Shown: piece by piece, positions 45,801 to 51,342 of the stretch
Numbering within the stretch: position 1 is the first letter of the stretch
How the letters are laid out: every line of letters begins with the position of its first letter
Made by a program: the position numbers and the translations under genes
The notes under the pieces: model-generated
What the model was told of the DNA's origin: nothing
Database searches by the model: none
The model's input: the letters and a program-made list of their open reading frames with translations, nothing else
From: Nocardioidaceae bacterium
GTDB taxonomy: Bacteria; Actinomycetota; Actinomycetes; Propionibacteriales; Nocardioidaceae
Length of the DNA stretch: 51,567 bases
Reading direction: 5' to 3'
NCBI GenBank assembly: GCA_017744365.1
Contig: JAGIBL010000012.1
Location: 1 to 51,567 of the forward strand

Positions 45801-46038
45801 CGGCTACGAGGTGAAGAACGTGAAGCTGAGCTGGGGCTATGGCAAGCGCGCCAAGCTGAACTTCGCCGGCGAGGAGCCCGGCGGGAACATCAGGCCGCCC
45901 GAGCCGGCGGCCAACGTGCCGCCCGCACCACCGCCGCCGCCCGCGCACTGGCGCCCCAACCAGGCCGGTCCGGCCCAGCAGGCCGCGGAGCCGCCGGTGG
46001 TGGCCGGGGCGGCGCCGGCCCAGTCGGACGGGGGCTGA
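36898..46038 (+). CDS. Secreted SpvB/FG-GAP/Rhs giant protein, Tc-toxin-like, with unrecognised C-terminal tip
   Basis: A 3,046-residue exported protein. GTG start with a GGAG Shine-Dalgarno; signal peptide RRRATVVVTLSLGLVLG...VTA. An SpvB-like shell follows (AAQLSYPLVLPQSRVTPDLALRYDSGSASGWVGQGWSLG). Six FG-GAP/VCBS calcium loops of type D-x-N-G-D-x-x-P-D occur near residues 500, 585, 1265, 1410, 1490 and 1599, then GLLKAVHNPLGGTIDLDYD. YD/Rhs repeats span ~2020-2740. The Rhs core (DLQGSTNVVTD, EYADEDHGLTDLGQRWYDP) ends at DPDG (~2881). The last ~165 residues are the variable tip with a Pro-rich tail; no known toxin motif was seen. It resembles a fused TcB-TcC cocoon. Confidence 0.92.
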   Translation: MSSLVSTRRRATVVVTLSLGLVLGTVAPVTAEVLGGVEGATLGREPLVTPTDDSADTPDDLQYADPTAGLTGIDPPEADASGAAQLSYPLVLPQSRVTPDLALRYDSGSASGWVGQGWSLGVGEVSVDTAFGVPKFCPRTTAPACGDYESESYRLDGDLLSPNAITADPQPRVTDRQDYTRQVETDYEKIVRHGSNPRNYSWEVRDKTGNVRWYGMFPDSGGPLGSPGTRTGPARNDLSRDPGSILSDDSGNGVTWYLKASRDIGYNMTRYEYDQVTYQAEETDHGTTWKKVETCDGVCARHVYLAKIFYTGAAEDSGEPEDPAYEVRMVRGKTRPDPVLDAGAGVLDLDKELLTRIEVRYAKTDELISQYRLSYDTNRFGKTLLTAVRQVGCADGGCDDGDATGAPGATHRFDYYDDVADPARGNGDGFAGAVTWDTRGDDLGSQPGAIENKASALGMSSTVGGDGHLYVGFNPTDPTKLGSFGGSVTLDGAGTTSLAEFMDLNGDNLPDKVFKDGTDIYLRLNTTKASGPLDQSVTFGDKLEVRHLSSLPGEHEFGVDGGVDLNYGVSVSFHAGGSWNWSDGYFSDVNGDGLPDYVNAGTVLYNHLDCSGEPCRPTFGTSDAETRLPLDVRDAGAGYTSTLTETLARLRRLSPPIDTVRRWVAPYAGTVTIDSRAVLVSPEQASTRLAIQRDGIELASGSLDEAGQAWEQELTDVTVAKGSRIYFRFSPDTTKQDSEVDWTPTVRYTGFANGPGDVPADENGLSQRRYDAGADFTLAGRPGGFVGMPSAGTVRFTGRLHKEVTSDDVRPTITHRSGDPGVGVVDEDVTVTALTPEGAPDPDRQKSVTESGGDFCVTTGAGTSFGCYPTRAAATAQLAVITTAETGLFEVTAAGFHVGGVTTGDDPRQDTVETRLAVDSPIDATALRWVTTPRLCYVEDGACDPSRPDVVPSVDTDVYPVTSADRPRQPWPAPAGNAVARIVLSGGDNPAGDLVFTAKKEGPGGVARVVAKKRIHLSGGTLPTHPAFFADVPLEAGSGYWFDVSTRDPSLSEVISGVDVRLGTGSGASWAEGADVPEQLDATGRQGYFAVPYRGWATAGYRGDGARRTSPLDEDRFRLSEADGSGYDDSDDACKAANDGSCPSSASAATFPGSYDEDAPAFDEQAMDRQIRQAYAFLPSRTTPEDDPDGPVAEAWTGPRPGIRSTATGLGAGLLGDEIPAVDTSTGTVPAPILTGTSGPVFALTGGVGPVTGSFGFGWSHSDVDYLDMNGDGFPDLVTPGSTTFTDPRGGMACPQSGGTLTACRGDGPDVVNFDTSFAFSGGFTGSPVNIKVNSRGVPSSTRGGSSAKGGGSSKDEYGVGLGAGAELAASFSSPNAASPSWNDSGFDVDLSKIPGDPLGKIGIPLQQSVADINGDGLPDKIKVMTDGVHVRLNLGYTFAGDVLWADGGFSSSASLTGALSLGLGFAGYNKDFSGGVSRNASVDFPLYSWDDVNGDGILDALYKAPDGKVVVAFGTGTGVRDGDSYGDTEEMSFQVLGDDDLLDLQAGDTIRQDSSIGYGGGADFTMGFGPLCSPVPACYLIVNPGAHAEGSASITDVDLQDVNGDGYADSVGRNPGAGDGELDVRLNTHGRTGLLKAVHNPLGGTIDLDYDRDGNTVAHPDSSWVLSKVSVDDGRTGDGPDVATSTIEYGGGRYDFVHRSDLGFRTVTVREHGAGGDGVLRTTRRTFSNHDVFDAGLLTKVELFAGDEDPANLVQQTVSTWRVLDGATGDPLDTDAMDTDEQLAAWATPLLGSTEERWYVAGDDTVRLTSRVEYAYDALGNPVTVTDLGDPTTDSDDVVSELTYSTCRRSAGEYTIDACGQGDPADHPPYWDDQLCPSWVSIPASIEVRDGAGTLLRYREGPESLCDNASVTDLRELISGTPADGTWARTRLAYDTWGSYDRIVYPEGADGLSYAVQYVRDEQRHADVAEVTDYELDADEAADFVGDQELTIAPEHVGLTSVSTFDPLSAEIATRTDANGSTTSYWHDALGRLTRVRTPDGGGVSYEYHPEAAGYAYAMAHHVDRFHPGDTIDTVAFVDGVGRTTQQKRESSLFTAVGQPTQDRFTVSGAVEYDVLGREVKQWYPISGALADAATYDPRTSEVAPTVRTYDVRDRVLTEKAPNQAVTSTAYGFAEIGGLHLATTTVTDPQGRAGRTLLDTRGYTHAVDDLAVGKAPLRTSYRVDPLGQLRTVVAAGRTQAAHDYDLLGRRTSTSTQDAGRVEYGYDAVGNKVSSQSSVQRADHDVRTRYSYAFGNLVGIDYPDATPNVTLTWGGYGGAPSGQNGAGRLVEVTDAARHQVLGYDANGLPARETTEMVDDHWKLGKLTTTFSYDWLGRLGSVGEYDGETIAYDYDHGGSLAGISGSKDCTDLGTLAAAAAAGATTLTVRENPLAADPALPFTITVGGEPVRVTARTPGAGGTTTYVVDPTTVAHGTGSKVTSAEAVSCRYRYLDTRQYDQFGQQAVQQTGNGVRTRQVRDAETRRLSRIRSVNTQAGDRELQDLAYRYDLVGNVLGVANELPADTSALMGGPSEQSYRYDPYYRVVHAEGAWHEAPDVRRQYSYDLSYDDATGNVTSKKQKVWEVKDSCTSKCKEWVDTDRTFDLGGYGYAGEQHRAVALGAGKSAQRLTYDLDGNITSIRTPDYLRQMTWDANGRMTSIVDRPNGSGGKPTTYAYDWQGQRATEVKETGRTWFVNPWLTVRDGTVWKNVVADGRMLATKFEQDDAYEAKAYFHHADLQGSTNVVTDRTGEVFQHQEYLPGGSVWVDEKSTIFRTPYQFGGEYADEDHGLTDLGQRWYDPSRAMVYGADPAVFADPAALVEEPTLAAPYTFARSNPLSWTDPDGARATAVNPAKVRALEDKLRNEDGTPLSLEQRIRLKLYFDQHQGLGGRLSYGILNHLEGLRKAHKVAEKFEMKPLLEISIGKGEDGGYEVKNVKLSWGYGKRAKLNFAGEEPGGNIRPPEPAANVPPAPPPPPAHWRPNQAGPAQQAAEPPVVAGAAPAQSDGG

Positions 46039-46046
46039 GGCCCGAC

Positions 46047-46505
46047 ATGACATCTCCGGTCGTTCTCAGACACATCGACGACAGCGATCTCGCGGTGTTC
46101 TTCGACCACCAGGTCGACCCCGAGGCGGTCGCCATGGCGGCGTTCCCTGCTCGCGACGAGGAGCAGTTCGCACAGCACTGGGCGAAGATCCGCGGCGACG
46201 ACAGCTGCCTGGTACGCACGATCGTGGCCGACGGCAGGGTGGCGGGGAACATCGGCAGCTGGCAGCAGGACGGGCAGCAGCTGCTCGGCTACTGGGTGGG
46301 CCGTGAGTACTGGGGCCGCGGCATCGCGACCCGGGCGCTCGGTCTGCTCGTGGAGGAGGTGGCGGTCCGGCCCCTGTACGCCCACGTCGCGGCGCACAAC
46401 GCGGGCTCGATCCGGGTTCTGGAGAAGTGTGGCTTCCGGCGTGATCCCAGCCAGGAGGAGACAGGGCCGGTACCCGAGGAGCTCGTCTTCGTGCTGGACG
46501 CCTGA
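46047..46505 (+). CDS. GNAT family N-acetyltransferase
   Basis: A 152-residue GNAT of the RimJ/RimL type. N-terminal VVLRHIDDSDLAVFFDHQVDPEAVAMAAF, acetyl-CoA loop GYWVGREYWGRGIATRALGLLV (residues ~73-95; Q/R-x-x-G-x-A variant) and AHNAGSIRVLEKCGFRRD, the standard end of the fold. The acceptor could be a protein amine or small molecule. It starts 8 bp after the Rhs stop, so it is in the position where an immunity gene would be expected, although GNATs are not usual immunity proteins. Confidence 0.88.
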   Translation: MTSPVVLRHIDDSDLAVFFDHQVDPEAVAMAAFPARDEEQFAQHWAKIRGDDSCLVRTIVADGRVAGNIGSWQQDGQQLLGYWVGREYWGRGIATRALGLLVEEVAVRPLYAHVAAHNAGSIRVLEKCGFRRDPSQEETGPVPEELVFVLDA

Positions 46506-46539
46506 GGCGCTGCCTGCCTTTCTTGGGGGTGCCTCCCGG

Positions 46540-46560
46540 TAGCATCGAACATACGTTCGA
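46540..46560 (+). promoter_or_regulatory. LexA SOS box TCGAAC-ATAC-GTTCGA overlapping a -10 box
   Basis: 46545-46560 is a perfect 6+4+6 palindrome matching the actinobacterial/Bacillus LexA consensus CGAAC-N4-GTTCG. It overlaps TAGCAT (46540-46545), a TANNNT -10 box, so LexA would block transcription of the HNH gene 24 bp downstream. SOS boxes before 13E12-family genes are known in M. tuberculosis. Confidence 0.85.
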
Positions 46561-46583
46561 ACGATCGCGCTCGGGAGGTGATC

Positions 46584-47759
46584 ATGGCTTGTGACACGAC
46601 ACAGCCGGTCCCCTCTGATGCTGCCGCGATCATCGACGAGCTGCGGGCGCTGGAAGAACAGAAGTGCCGCATCGAGGCACGTCAGGCTCAGCTGGCGGTG
46701 GTGCTGAAGTCGTTGCGGACGGCGCACGGTGATGACGCCGCGTTCGCCGAGGTCGCGCTGGCCCGCCGGGTCTCCCCCTACAAGGGACGCCAGCTGTTGT
46801 CGCTGGCCACGGTGCTGGATCGGGAGCTGCCCTGCACGAAGGCGGCCTTCGAGGCCGGGCTCATCAGCCAGTGGCGCGCCCAGATCATCGCCCGCGAGAC
46901 CGGCTGACTCTCACTCAAGCACCGGATGCAGGTCGACGAGATCATCGCCGGCGACCCGGTCGCGCTGTCCCAGCGTGGGGATCGGGAGACCGTGGCCGCG
47001 ATCCAGGAGATCGCCGCCCGCCTCGACGCCGCCTCCCTGGCCCGCCGCCGCCGGTACGCCGAGTCAGAACGCCGCGTCGGCATCCGCCCCGCCCCGGACT
47101 CGATGGTCTTCCTCACCACCCTGCTCCCCATGGCCACCGGCATCGGGGTCTACGCAGCCTTGAAGGCCCACGCCACCACCGCGGTCGGCACCGGGCAAGC
47201 CACCAGCATCGGTGCCGCGACGGCCGATGAGCTCGTCCGACGCATCACCGGCGTCACCGCCACCCACCCCCAACCGGTCACCCTGCGGTTGACCATGCCG
47301 GTCGGGGTGCTCTTCGACCACACCGACGACCCGGCCCATCTCGAGGACCACGGCATCCTGCCCGCCGAGGCCGCCCGCGCCCTGCTCGCCGACAACCTCG
47401 ACACCAGCGCGAAAGTCTGGCTCAAGCGACTCTTCACCCACCCCGAGACCGGCGACCTCATCGCCATGGACTCCCGAGCCCGGCTCTTCCCCGCAACCCT
47501 GGGCGAGTTCCTCGACATCCGCGACCGCTGGTGCCGGACGCCTTGGTGCGACGCCCCGATCCGGCATCACGACCACGTCAAGTCCCACGCCGAGGGTGGA
47601 GAAACCTCCGCCTTCAACGGGCAGGGGCTGTGCGCAGCCTGCAACCAGGCCAAGGAAGCACCCGGTTGGAGTGCCCGACCAGCACCAGGGCCGAGGCACA
47701 CCGTCGAGATCACCACACCCACCGGGCACCGGTACAGGTCACGGGCTCCGGCAGCTTGA
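46584..47759 (+). pseudogene. HNH endonuclease, DUF222/13E12 family, broken by one in-frame TGA
   Basis: The ATG has GGGAGG 5 nt upstream. Codon 108 (46905-46907) is TGA in ...IIARETG-stop-LSLKHRMQVDE..., where relatives have a sense codon (often Cys, TGC). The same frame then continues for 284 codons to the normal end. The N-terminal part is the DUF222 domain (VALARRVSPYKGRQLLSLA, AGLISQWRAQ). The C-terminal part has the HNH residues CRTPWCDAPIRHHDHV, HAEGGETSAFNGQGLCAACN. No frameshift was found. A re-start at the ATG at 46926 or readthrough cannot be ruled out. A sequencing error is the alternative explanation. Confidence 0.82.
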
Positions 47760-47764
47760 ACCTC

Positions 47765-47785
47765 ATGCCGCATCAATAGCGGCGT
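47765..47785. terminator. Stem-loop after the HNH pseudogene
   Basis: ATGCCGC-ATCAATA-GCGGCGT forms a 7-bp stem with one wobble and a 7-nt loop, followed on the plus strand by a weak TCCTTTC tract. Candidate terminator between converging genes. Confidence 0.35.
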
Positions 47786-47812
47786 GTGTCCTTTCGGCGC
47801 GTTCTTTCAGCG

Positions 47813-48022
47813 TCAGCCTTCTGACCAGTAGACAGAGGCTTGCCACCAGCTCCCATGCTCGGTCACTTCGGCGCCGGTGATCGTCACGTCGAGGATGTCT
47901 TCGCTCCTGATGGCGTGCGCCTCGATCTGATCGGCAAGACGTCGAAGCAGGAGCGGCAGATCGCTGGACGTCGGGCCTTCGGGGTTTCCAAGGCTGAAGT
48001 GGCGAGCTGGGTAGCCAGACAT
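47813..48022 (-). CDS. Small conserved hypothetical protein
   Basis: A 69-residue protein, MSGYPARHFSLGNPEGPTSSD..., with LPLLLRRLADQIEAH (helix), IRSEDILDVTITGAEVTEHGSWWQASVYW (two strands). The pattern N-x-x-G-P-T-S-x-x-L-P-x-L-L-R-R followed by a short beta hairpin fits a small actinobacterial hypothetical family I recall only in outline, with no assigned function. The frame is open upstream to 48250, but that part is antisense to a remnant gene. No clear Shine-Dalgarno. Confidence 0.6.
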   Translation of the reverse strand: MSGYPARHFSLGNPEGPTSSDLPLLLRRLADQIEAHAIRSEDILDVTITGAEVTEHGSWWQASVYWSEG

Positions 48023-48058
48023 GCAGCGAGCATCCCGGATGCGGACCGGGGCGCCGTC

Positions 48059-48361
48059 GTGCACTTCTCGCGTAAAACACTGAGCAGGCAGAACTCCTCG
48101 CAGCGGAACTGCAGCGAGAGATTTGCTGCCGGGCACGTCCTTCACGGCAAGCCGTGGCGCGTCATCGCCAAGGCCCTGCCGAACGACGACATCGTCATTG
48201 AGTACGGCGACGAGGTGGCCGTTGTGCACCTCACTTGGACTCAGAAGCAAGACCGACCGCCATGGCCGATGACTACGTTCATCCGGTCTCTCGACGAGTT
48301 CGAGTCATACGGGTCGACCGAGTACGACGGGGAACTCCGACGCACCCCGGGCTGGAGGGAT
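48059..48361 (+). pseudogene. Frameshifted remnant of a small conserved hypothetical gene
   Basis: Reading the frame of base 48082 gives EQAELLAAELQREI. Dropping one T of the TTT at 48122-48124 then continues as AAGHVLHGKPWRVIAKALPNDDIVIEYGDEVAVVHLTW...RPPWPMTTFIRSLDEFESYG in the frame of base 48125. The first part has a TAA just upstream and no start codon, while a GTG at 48059 is in the second frame. So two opposite shifts seem to have occurred and partly compensate. No natural stop follows: the frame runs on antisense into the MFS gene. I read this as a decayed gene of unknown function, divergent from the 47813-48022 gene. Confidence 0.5.
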
Positions 48362-48394
48362 CTCACCTCGAATGCCCCCCCGAGGCGCCGGGCC

Positions 48395-49864
48395 TCACTC
48401 CGCCATCGCGGGGGCGGCTGCCGGGGTCGGCGGGGCGACCTTGTTGACGCGCACCAGGGCCAGCGACGAGATCAGCGCCAGCACGGTGACCACGATCGCG
48501 GCCTGGAACGCGTGCTGCTGGCCGGTCACGAACACGTCGGCTCGACCCGCGGAGGAGCCGGCCCGGGCGCCGAGCTCCGCGGCGCGATCGGCTGCGGCAT
48601 GGGCGAAGACCGTCCCGAAGGCGGCGAGTCCGATGGCACCGCCGATCTGCTGGCCGGTGTTCAGCAGAGCCGAGGCCAATCCGGTCTCGTGGGGCGCGAC
48701 GCCGTTGACGGCGGTCATGGTGAGCGGCACGAAGCTGCACCCCATGCCCAGGCCCAGCAGGAGCAGCGAGCCCAGGAACGTCCAGTAGCTGCTGCTCGCG
48801 TCGAGCCGGGACATCGCGATCATCGCCACGATCGCGAAGGCCGGACCGGCGATGAGGAACGGGCGGATGCCGATCTTCGGGATGAGCCTGCGCACGACGA
48901 CCAACGACATGACCATGATCGTCGCCGGCATCGGCAGGAAGCCGAGACCGGTGCGGAACGGACTCCAGCCGTGCACGTTCTGCTGGTACTGCGCGAGGAA
49001 GTAGAACGTCGTGAACAGCGCAGCCGCGAGGAAAAGCATGATCAGGTAGGTGCCGGTGCGGTTGCGGTCCGCGAAGATCCGGAACGGCATCAGCGCATGC
49101 GTCGACCCGAGCTCGATGATCACGAAGGCGACGAGCAGGGCCGCGGCGATCACGAGCGTGACGATCGTGGTCGTCGAGCCCCAGCCGTCGGTGGCCGCCT
49201 TGGTCAGTCCGTACACCAGGGTCGACATGCCCGCGGTGACGGTGAGGGCGCCCGGAAGGTCCAGCTTCTTGCCGGAGCCTTGCGACTCGTCGAGCACGCG
49301 CGGGGTCAGCAGCAGCACGATCGCGCCGATCGGGGCGTTGATGAACAGAGCCCAGCGCCAGCTGGCGTAGTCGGTCAGCACGCCGCCGAGCAACAGCCCC
49401 AGCGCACCGCCGGACGCTCCCATGGCCGCGAAGACACCGAAGGCACGGGAACGAGCGGCCGGTTCGGTGAACGTCGTGGCCAGCAGCGCCAACGCGGTCG
49501 GAGCGGCGATGGCGCCACCGGCTCCCTGGAAGGCCCGGGCGATGATCAGCATCGCCTCGCTGTTGGCGAAGCCACCGACCAGCGAGGCGCCCGCGAAGAG
49601 CCCGACGCCGATCATGAACATCCGGCGGCGACCGAAGAGGTCACCGGTGCGGCCGCCGAACAGGAGGAGCCCGCCGAACGTCAACGAGTACGCCGTGATC
49701 ACCCAGGTGAGGTTGTCGAGCGAGAAGTCCAGGTCGTGACGGATCCTCGGCAAGGCCACGTTCACGACCGTGGCGTCGAGGATGACCATCAACTGCGCGA
49801 CGCAGATGACGGCGAGGGCAACGGCACCGTTGCGGCTGGCCTGGGGGTGCGGGGCTTCAGTCAT
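48395..49864 (-). CDS. MFS transporter, DHA2 (14-helix) drug efflux family
   Basis: A 489-residue EmrB/QacA-type proton antiporter with about 14 helices. Motif D1-like LDATVVNVALPRIRHDL in helix 1, motif A GGRTGDLFGRRRMF between helices 2 and 3, motif B-like IIARAFQGAGGA, and motif C-like GASGGALGLLLGGVLTDYASWRW. Substrates are likely hydrophobic drugs or dyes but cannot be predicted. The ATG overlaps the end of the TetR gene by 8 bp (ATGACTGA), so regulator and pump are co-translated. Confidence 0.93.
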   Translation of the reverse strand: MTEAPHPQASRNGAVALAVICVAQLMVILDATVVNVALPRIRHDLDFSLDNLTWVITAYSLTFGGLLLFGGRTGDLFGRRRMFMIGVGLFAGASLVGGFANSEAMLIIARAFQGAGGAIAAPTALALLATTFTEPAARSRAFGVFAAMGASGGALGLLLGGVLTDYASWRWALFINAPIGAIVLLLTPRVLDESQGSGKKLDLPGALTVTAGMSTLVYGLTKAATDGWGSTTTIVTLVIAAALLVAFVIIELGSTHALMPFRIFADRNRTGTYLIMLFLAAALFTTFYFLAQYQQNVHGWSPFRTGLGFLPMPATIMVMSLVVVRRLIPKIGIRPFLIAGPAFAIVAMIAMSRLDASSSYWTFLGSLLLLGLGMGCSFVPLTMTAVNGVAPHETGLASALLNTGQQIGGAIGLAAFGTVFAHAAADRAAELGARAGSSAGRADVFVTGQQHAFQAAIVVTVLALISSLALVRVNKVAPPTPAAAPAMAE

Positions 49865-50504
49865 GAGCGGAGTCCTTGTCGGAGGTCGAGCGGGTGCGCG
49901 CGGGGAGGCCGAGCACGGGCAGCAGCACGCTGCCCACCACCTGCTCGGCGTAGCCACGTCCGGCCGGCTTTCCGGTCATGAGGGCGCGCTGCAGCATGAG
50001 CGAGGGCACCAGGCTCGCGGCCATGGCCACGTCGATCTCGGGACCCAGCTCGCCGCGGCTGCGAGCACGTTCGAGCATGGCGGCGATCCGGGCGATACGC
50101 GGCTCGGTGAAGCGGATCCTGAACGCCTCGAGCAACTCCGGCTCGCGCGGGAGCGCGGAGCAGATGCTCACCATCACCTGCTGCAGCCGTTGCGAGCGCG
50201 GGCTGCACGACGCGGCGATCAACAGGTCGATGTCGCCCTCGAGCGTGCCGGTGTCGATGCTGTCGAGGGCCGGCTTGAGCGTCGCCAGCGCCTCGATGAC
50301 GAGCTCGGCCTTGCTGCCCCACCGGCGGTACACCGTGGTCTTGCCGACGCCCGCAGCCGCCGCCACGCCCTCCATGGTCAGCCGGTCGTAGCCGTCCCGT
50401 ACCAGCACGTCGATCGTCGCCTCGATGATCGCCGCGTCGCGACTCGGATCGCGAGGGCGCCCGCGAACGGGCTCCTCGGCAACGACAGCACTCGTCGGGT
50501 CCAT
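49857..50504 (-). CDS. TetR/AcrR family transcriptional regulator
   Basis: A 215-residue regulator. N-terminal HTH (residues ~20-65): RDAAIIEATIDVLVRDGYDRLTMEGVAAAAGVGKTTVYRRWGSKAELV. The C-terminal helical ligand-binding domain has FTEPRIARIAAMLERARSRGEL. It most likely represses its own operon with the downstream MFS pump. The ATG at 50504 lies 7 nt after a TACGTT -10 box (leaderless), and a perfect inverted repeat lies just upstream. The frame is open beyond this ATG across the operator and the neighbouring hydrolase gene, but that is not coding. Confidence 0.92.
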   Translation of the reverse strand: MDPTSAVVAEEPVRGRPRDPSRDAAIIEATIDVLVRDGYDRLTMEGVAAAAGVGKTTVYRRWGSKAELVIEALATLKPALDSIDTGTLEGDIDLLIAASCSPRSQRLQQVMVSICSALPREPELLEAFRIRFTEPRIARIAAMLERARSRGELGPEIDVAMAASLVPSLMLQRALMTGKPAGRGYAEQVVGSVLLPVLGLPARTRSTSDKDSAHD

Positions 50505-50511
50505 GCCGACG

Positions 50512-50517
50512 AACGTA
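50512..50517 (-). promoter_or_regulatory. -10 box TACGTT of the TetR gene (leaderless start)
   Basis: On the minus strand TACGTT is followed by 7 nt and the ATG of the regulator. The operator palindrome starts 3 bp upstream of the box, between it and any -35. Confidence 0.55.
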
Positions 50518-50519
50518 AC

Positions 50520-50544
50520 ACGATACGACACGGGATCGTATCGT
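50520..50544. promoter_or_regulatory. TetR operator: ACGATACGA-N7-TCGTATCGT
   Basis: A perfect 9-bp inverted repeat with a 7-bp spacer (25 bp in all), immediately upstream of the TetR -10 box. TATCGT within the right arm also fits a -10 pattern. Self-repression of the TetR-MFS operon is inferred from position and symmetry. The left neighbour on the minus strand, the hydrolase, ends at the very edge of the site (TAA at 50545-50547). Confidence 0.8.
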
Positions 50545-51318
50545 TTAATCTCCCTCGCGGACCAGCGCCGCGATCGTTCCGGGCGAGCGCAGGTGCGGCT
50601 GGTGCGGGAAGCCCGGCAGTTCGACCGAGGCGGCCTCCGGGAGTGCGGCCCGCCAGCGCCGGCGCATCCAGGTCGGGACGAGGAGGTCCCGGCCTCCCCA
50701 GACGAAGGTCGCTGCCCGGCCGTCGACGCGGGCCAGATCCGGAAGACCAGGTCCGCGGCGCCCCGCTGCTCGCCCGACCTGGTAGAGCGGGAACCGGCTC
50801 CACGACTCCAGCAGCACCGCGACGTCGTCGGCGTCGATCTCCGGCGGGATGCGCGACTGGTGGAACCAGAGGCCGTTGACGAGACCAGACTTCGTCGTAC
50901 GACGCCACAGCGGCCGGGTGAGCGTGAGCGCCGGCAGGCCCGCGAAGAGAACCCCGTAGAAGGCGACGCCGGCCCCTGCGGCCCACGGCGGAGCAAGGGC
51001 GACGACGCGCTCGGCTCGACCGCGTCCCAGGAGCTCGAGAGCCGCGACACCGCCGAAGGAGCTGCCGACCACGGTCACGTCCTCGGTCCACCCAGCCTCG
51101 TCGAGGACGGTCTCCACGTAGTCGACGTGCTGCCCCAGCATCGGCCGGCTCGGATCCAGGGTGGGGCCGCCGAGGCTTCCCGGCAGCGTCGGGGCGATCA
51201 CCTCGTGGTCGGCCGCCAGGTCGGCGATGAGGCGCCGGAACTCGACCCAGGTGCAGAAGCCGCTGTGCAGCAGGAGCAGGCGCCGGCCCGTCCCCTGCCG
51301 CTCGACCTCGAAGCCCAT
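50545..51318 (-). CDS. Alpha/beta fold hydrolase
   Basis: A 257-residue alpha/beta hydrolase: RLLLLHSGFCTWVEF (oxyanion region), nucleophile elbow VTVVGSSFGGVAALELLG (Ser in GSSFGG), acid in TFVWGGRDLLVPTW, and His in GFPHQPHLRSPGTIA. Family relatives include esterases and C-C bond hydrolases; the substrate is unknown. It precedes the TetR gene on the same strand, but the operator and -10 box between them suggest separate transcription. The ATG at 51318 has no strong Shine-Dalgarno. Confidence 0.87.
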   Translation of the reverse strand: MGFEVERQGTGRRLLLLHSGFCTWVEFRRLIADLAADHEVIAPTLPGSLGGPTLDPSRPMLGQHVDYVETVLDEAGWTEDVTVVGSSFGGVAALELLGRGRAERVVALAPPWAAGAGVAFYGVLFAGLPALTLTRPLWRRTTKSGLVNGLWFHQSRIPPEIDADDVAVLLESWSRFPLYQVGRAAGRRGPGLPDLARVDGRAATFVWGGRDLLVPTWMRRRWRAALPEAASVELPGFPHQPHLRSPGTIAALVREGD

Positions 51319-51342
51319 GGGGACAGCATGCTCTTCGCGCTC

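Noticed and set aside
40045-46053. A 2,002-codon open frame on the minus strand opposite the Rhs gene
   Set aside because: It is the antisense of a high-GC coding frame, is Arg/Val/Gly/Asp-rich without domains, and the plus strand encodes clear Rhs and FG-GAP motifs.
46578-47759. Two separate genes at 46578-46907 and 46926-47759
   Set aside because: Both pieces lie in the same frame and join into one DUF222-HNH protein if the TGA at 46905 is read through, so one interrupted gene is the simpler reading.
47763-48080. A 105-codon minus-strand frame overlapping the small hypothetical gene
   Set aside because: The competing frame (47813-48022) has a coherent protein pattern, while this one is Arg/Ser/Pro-rich out-of-frame sequence.
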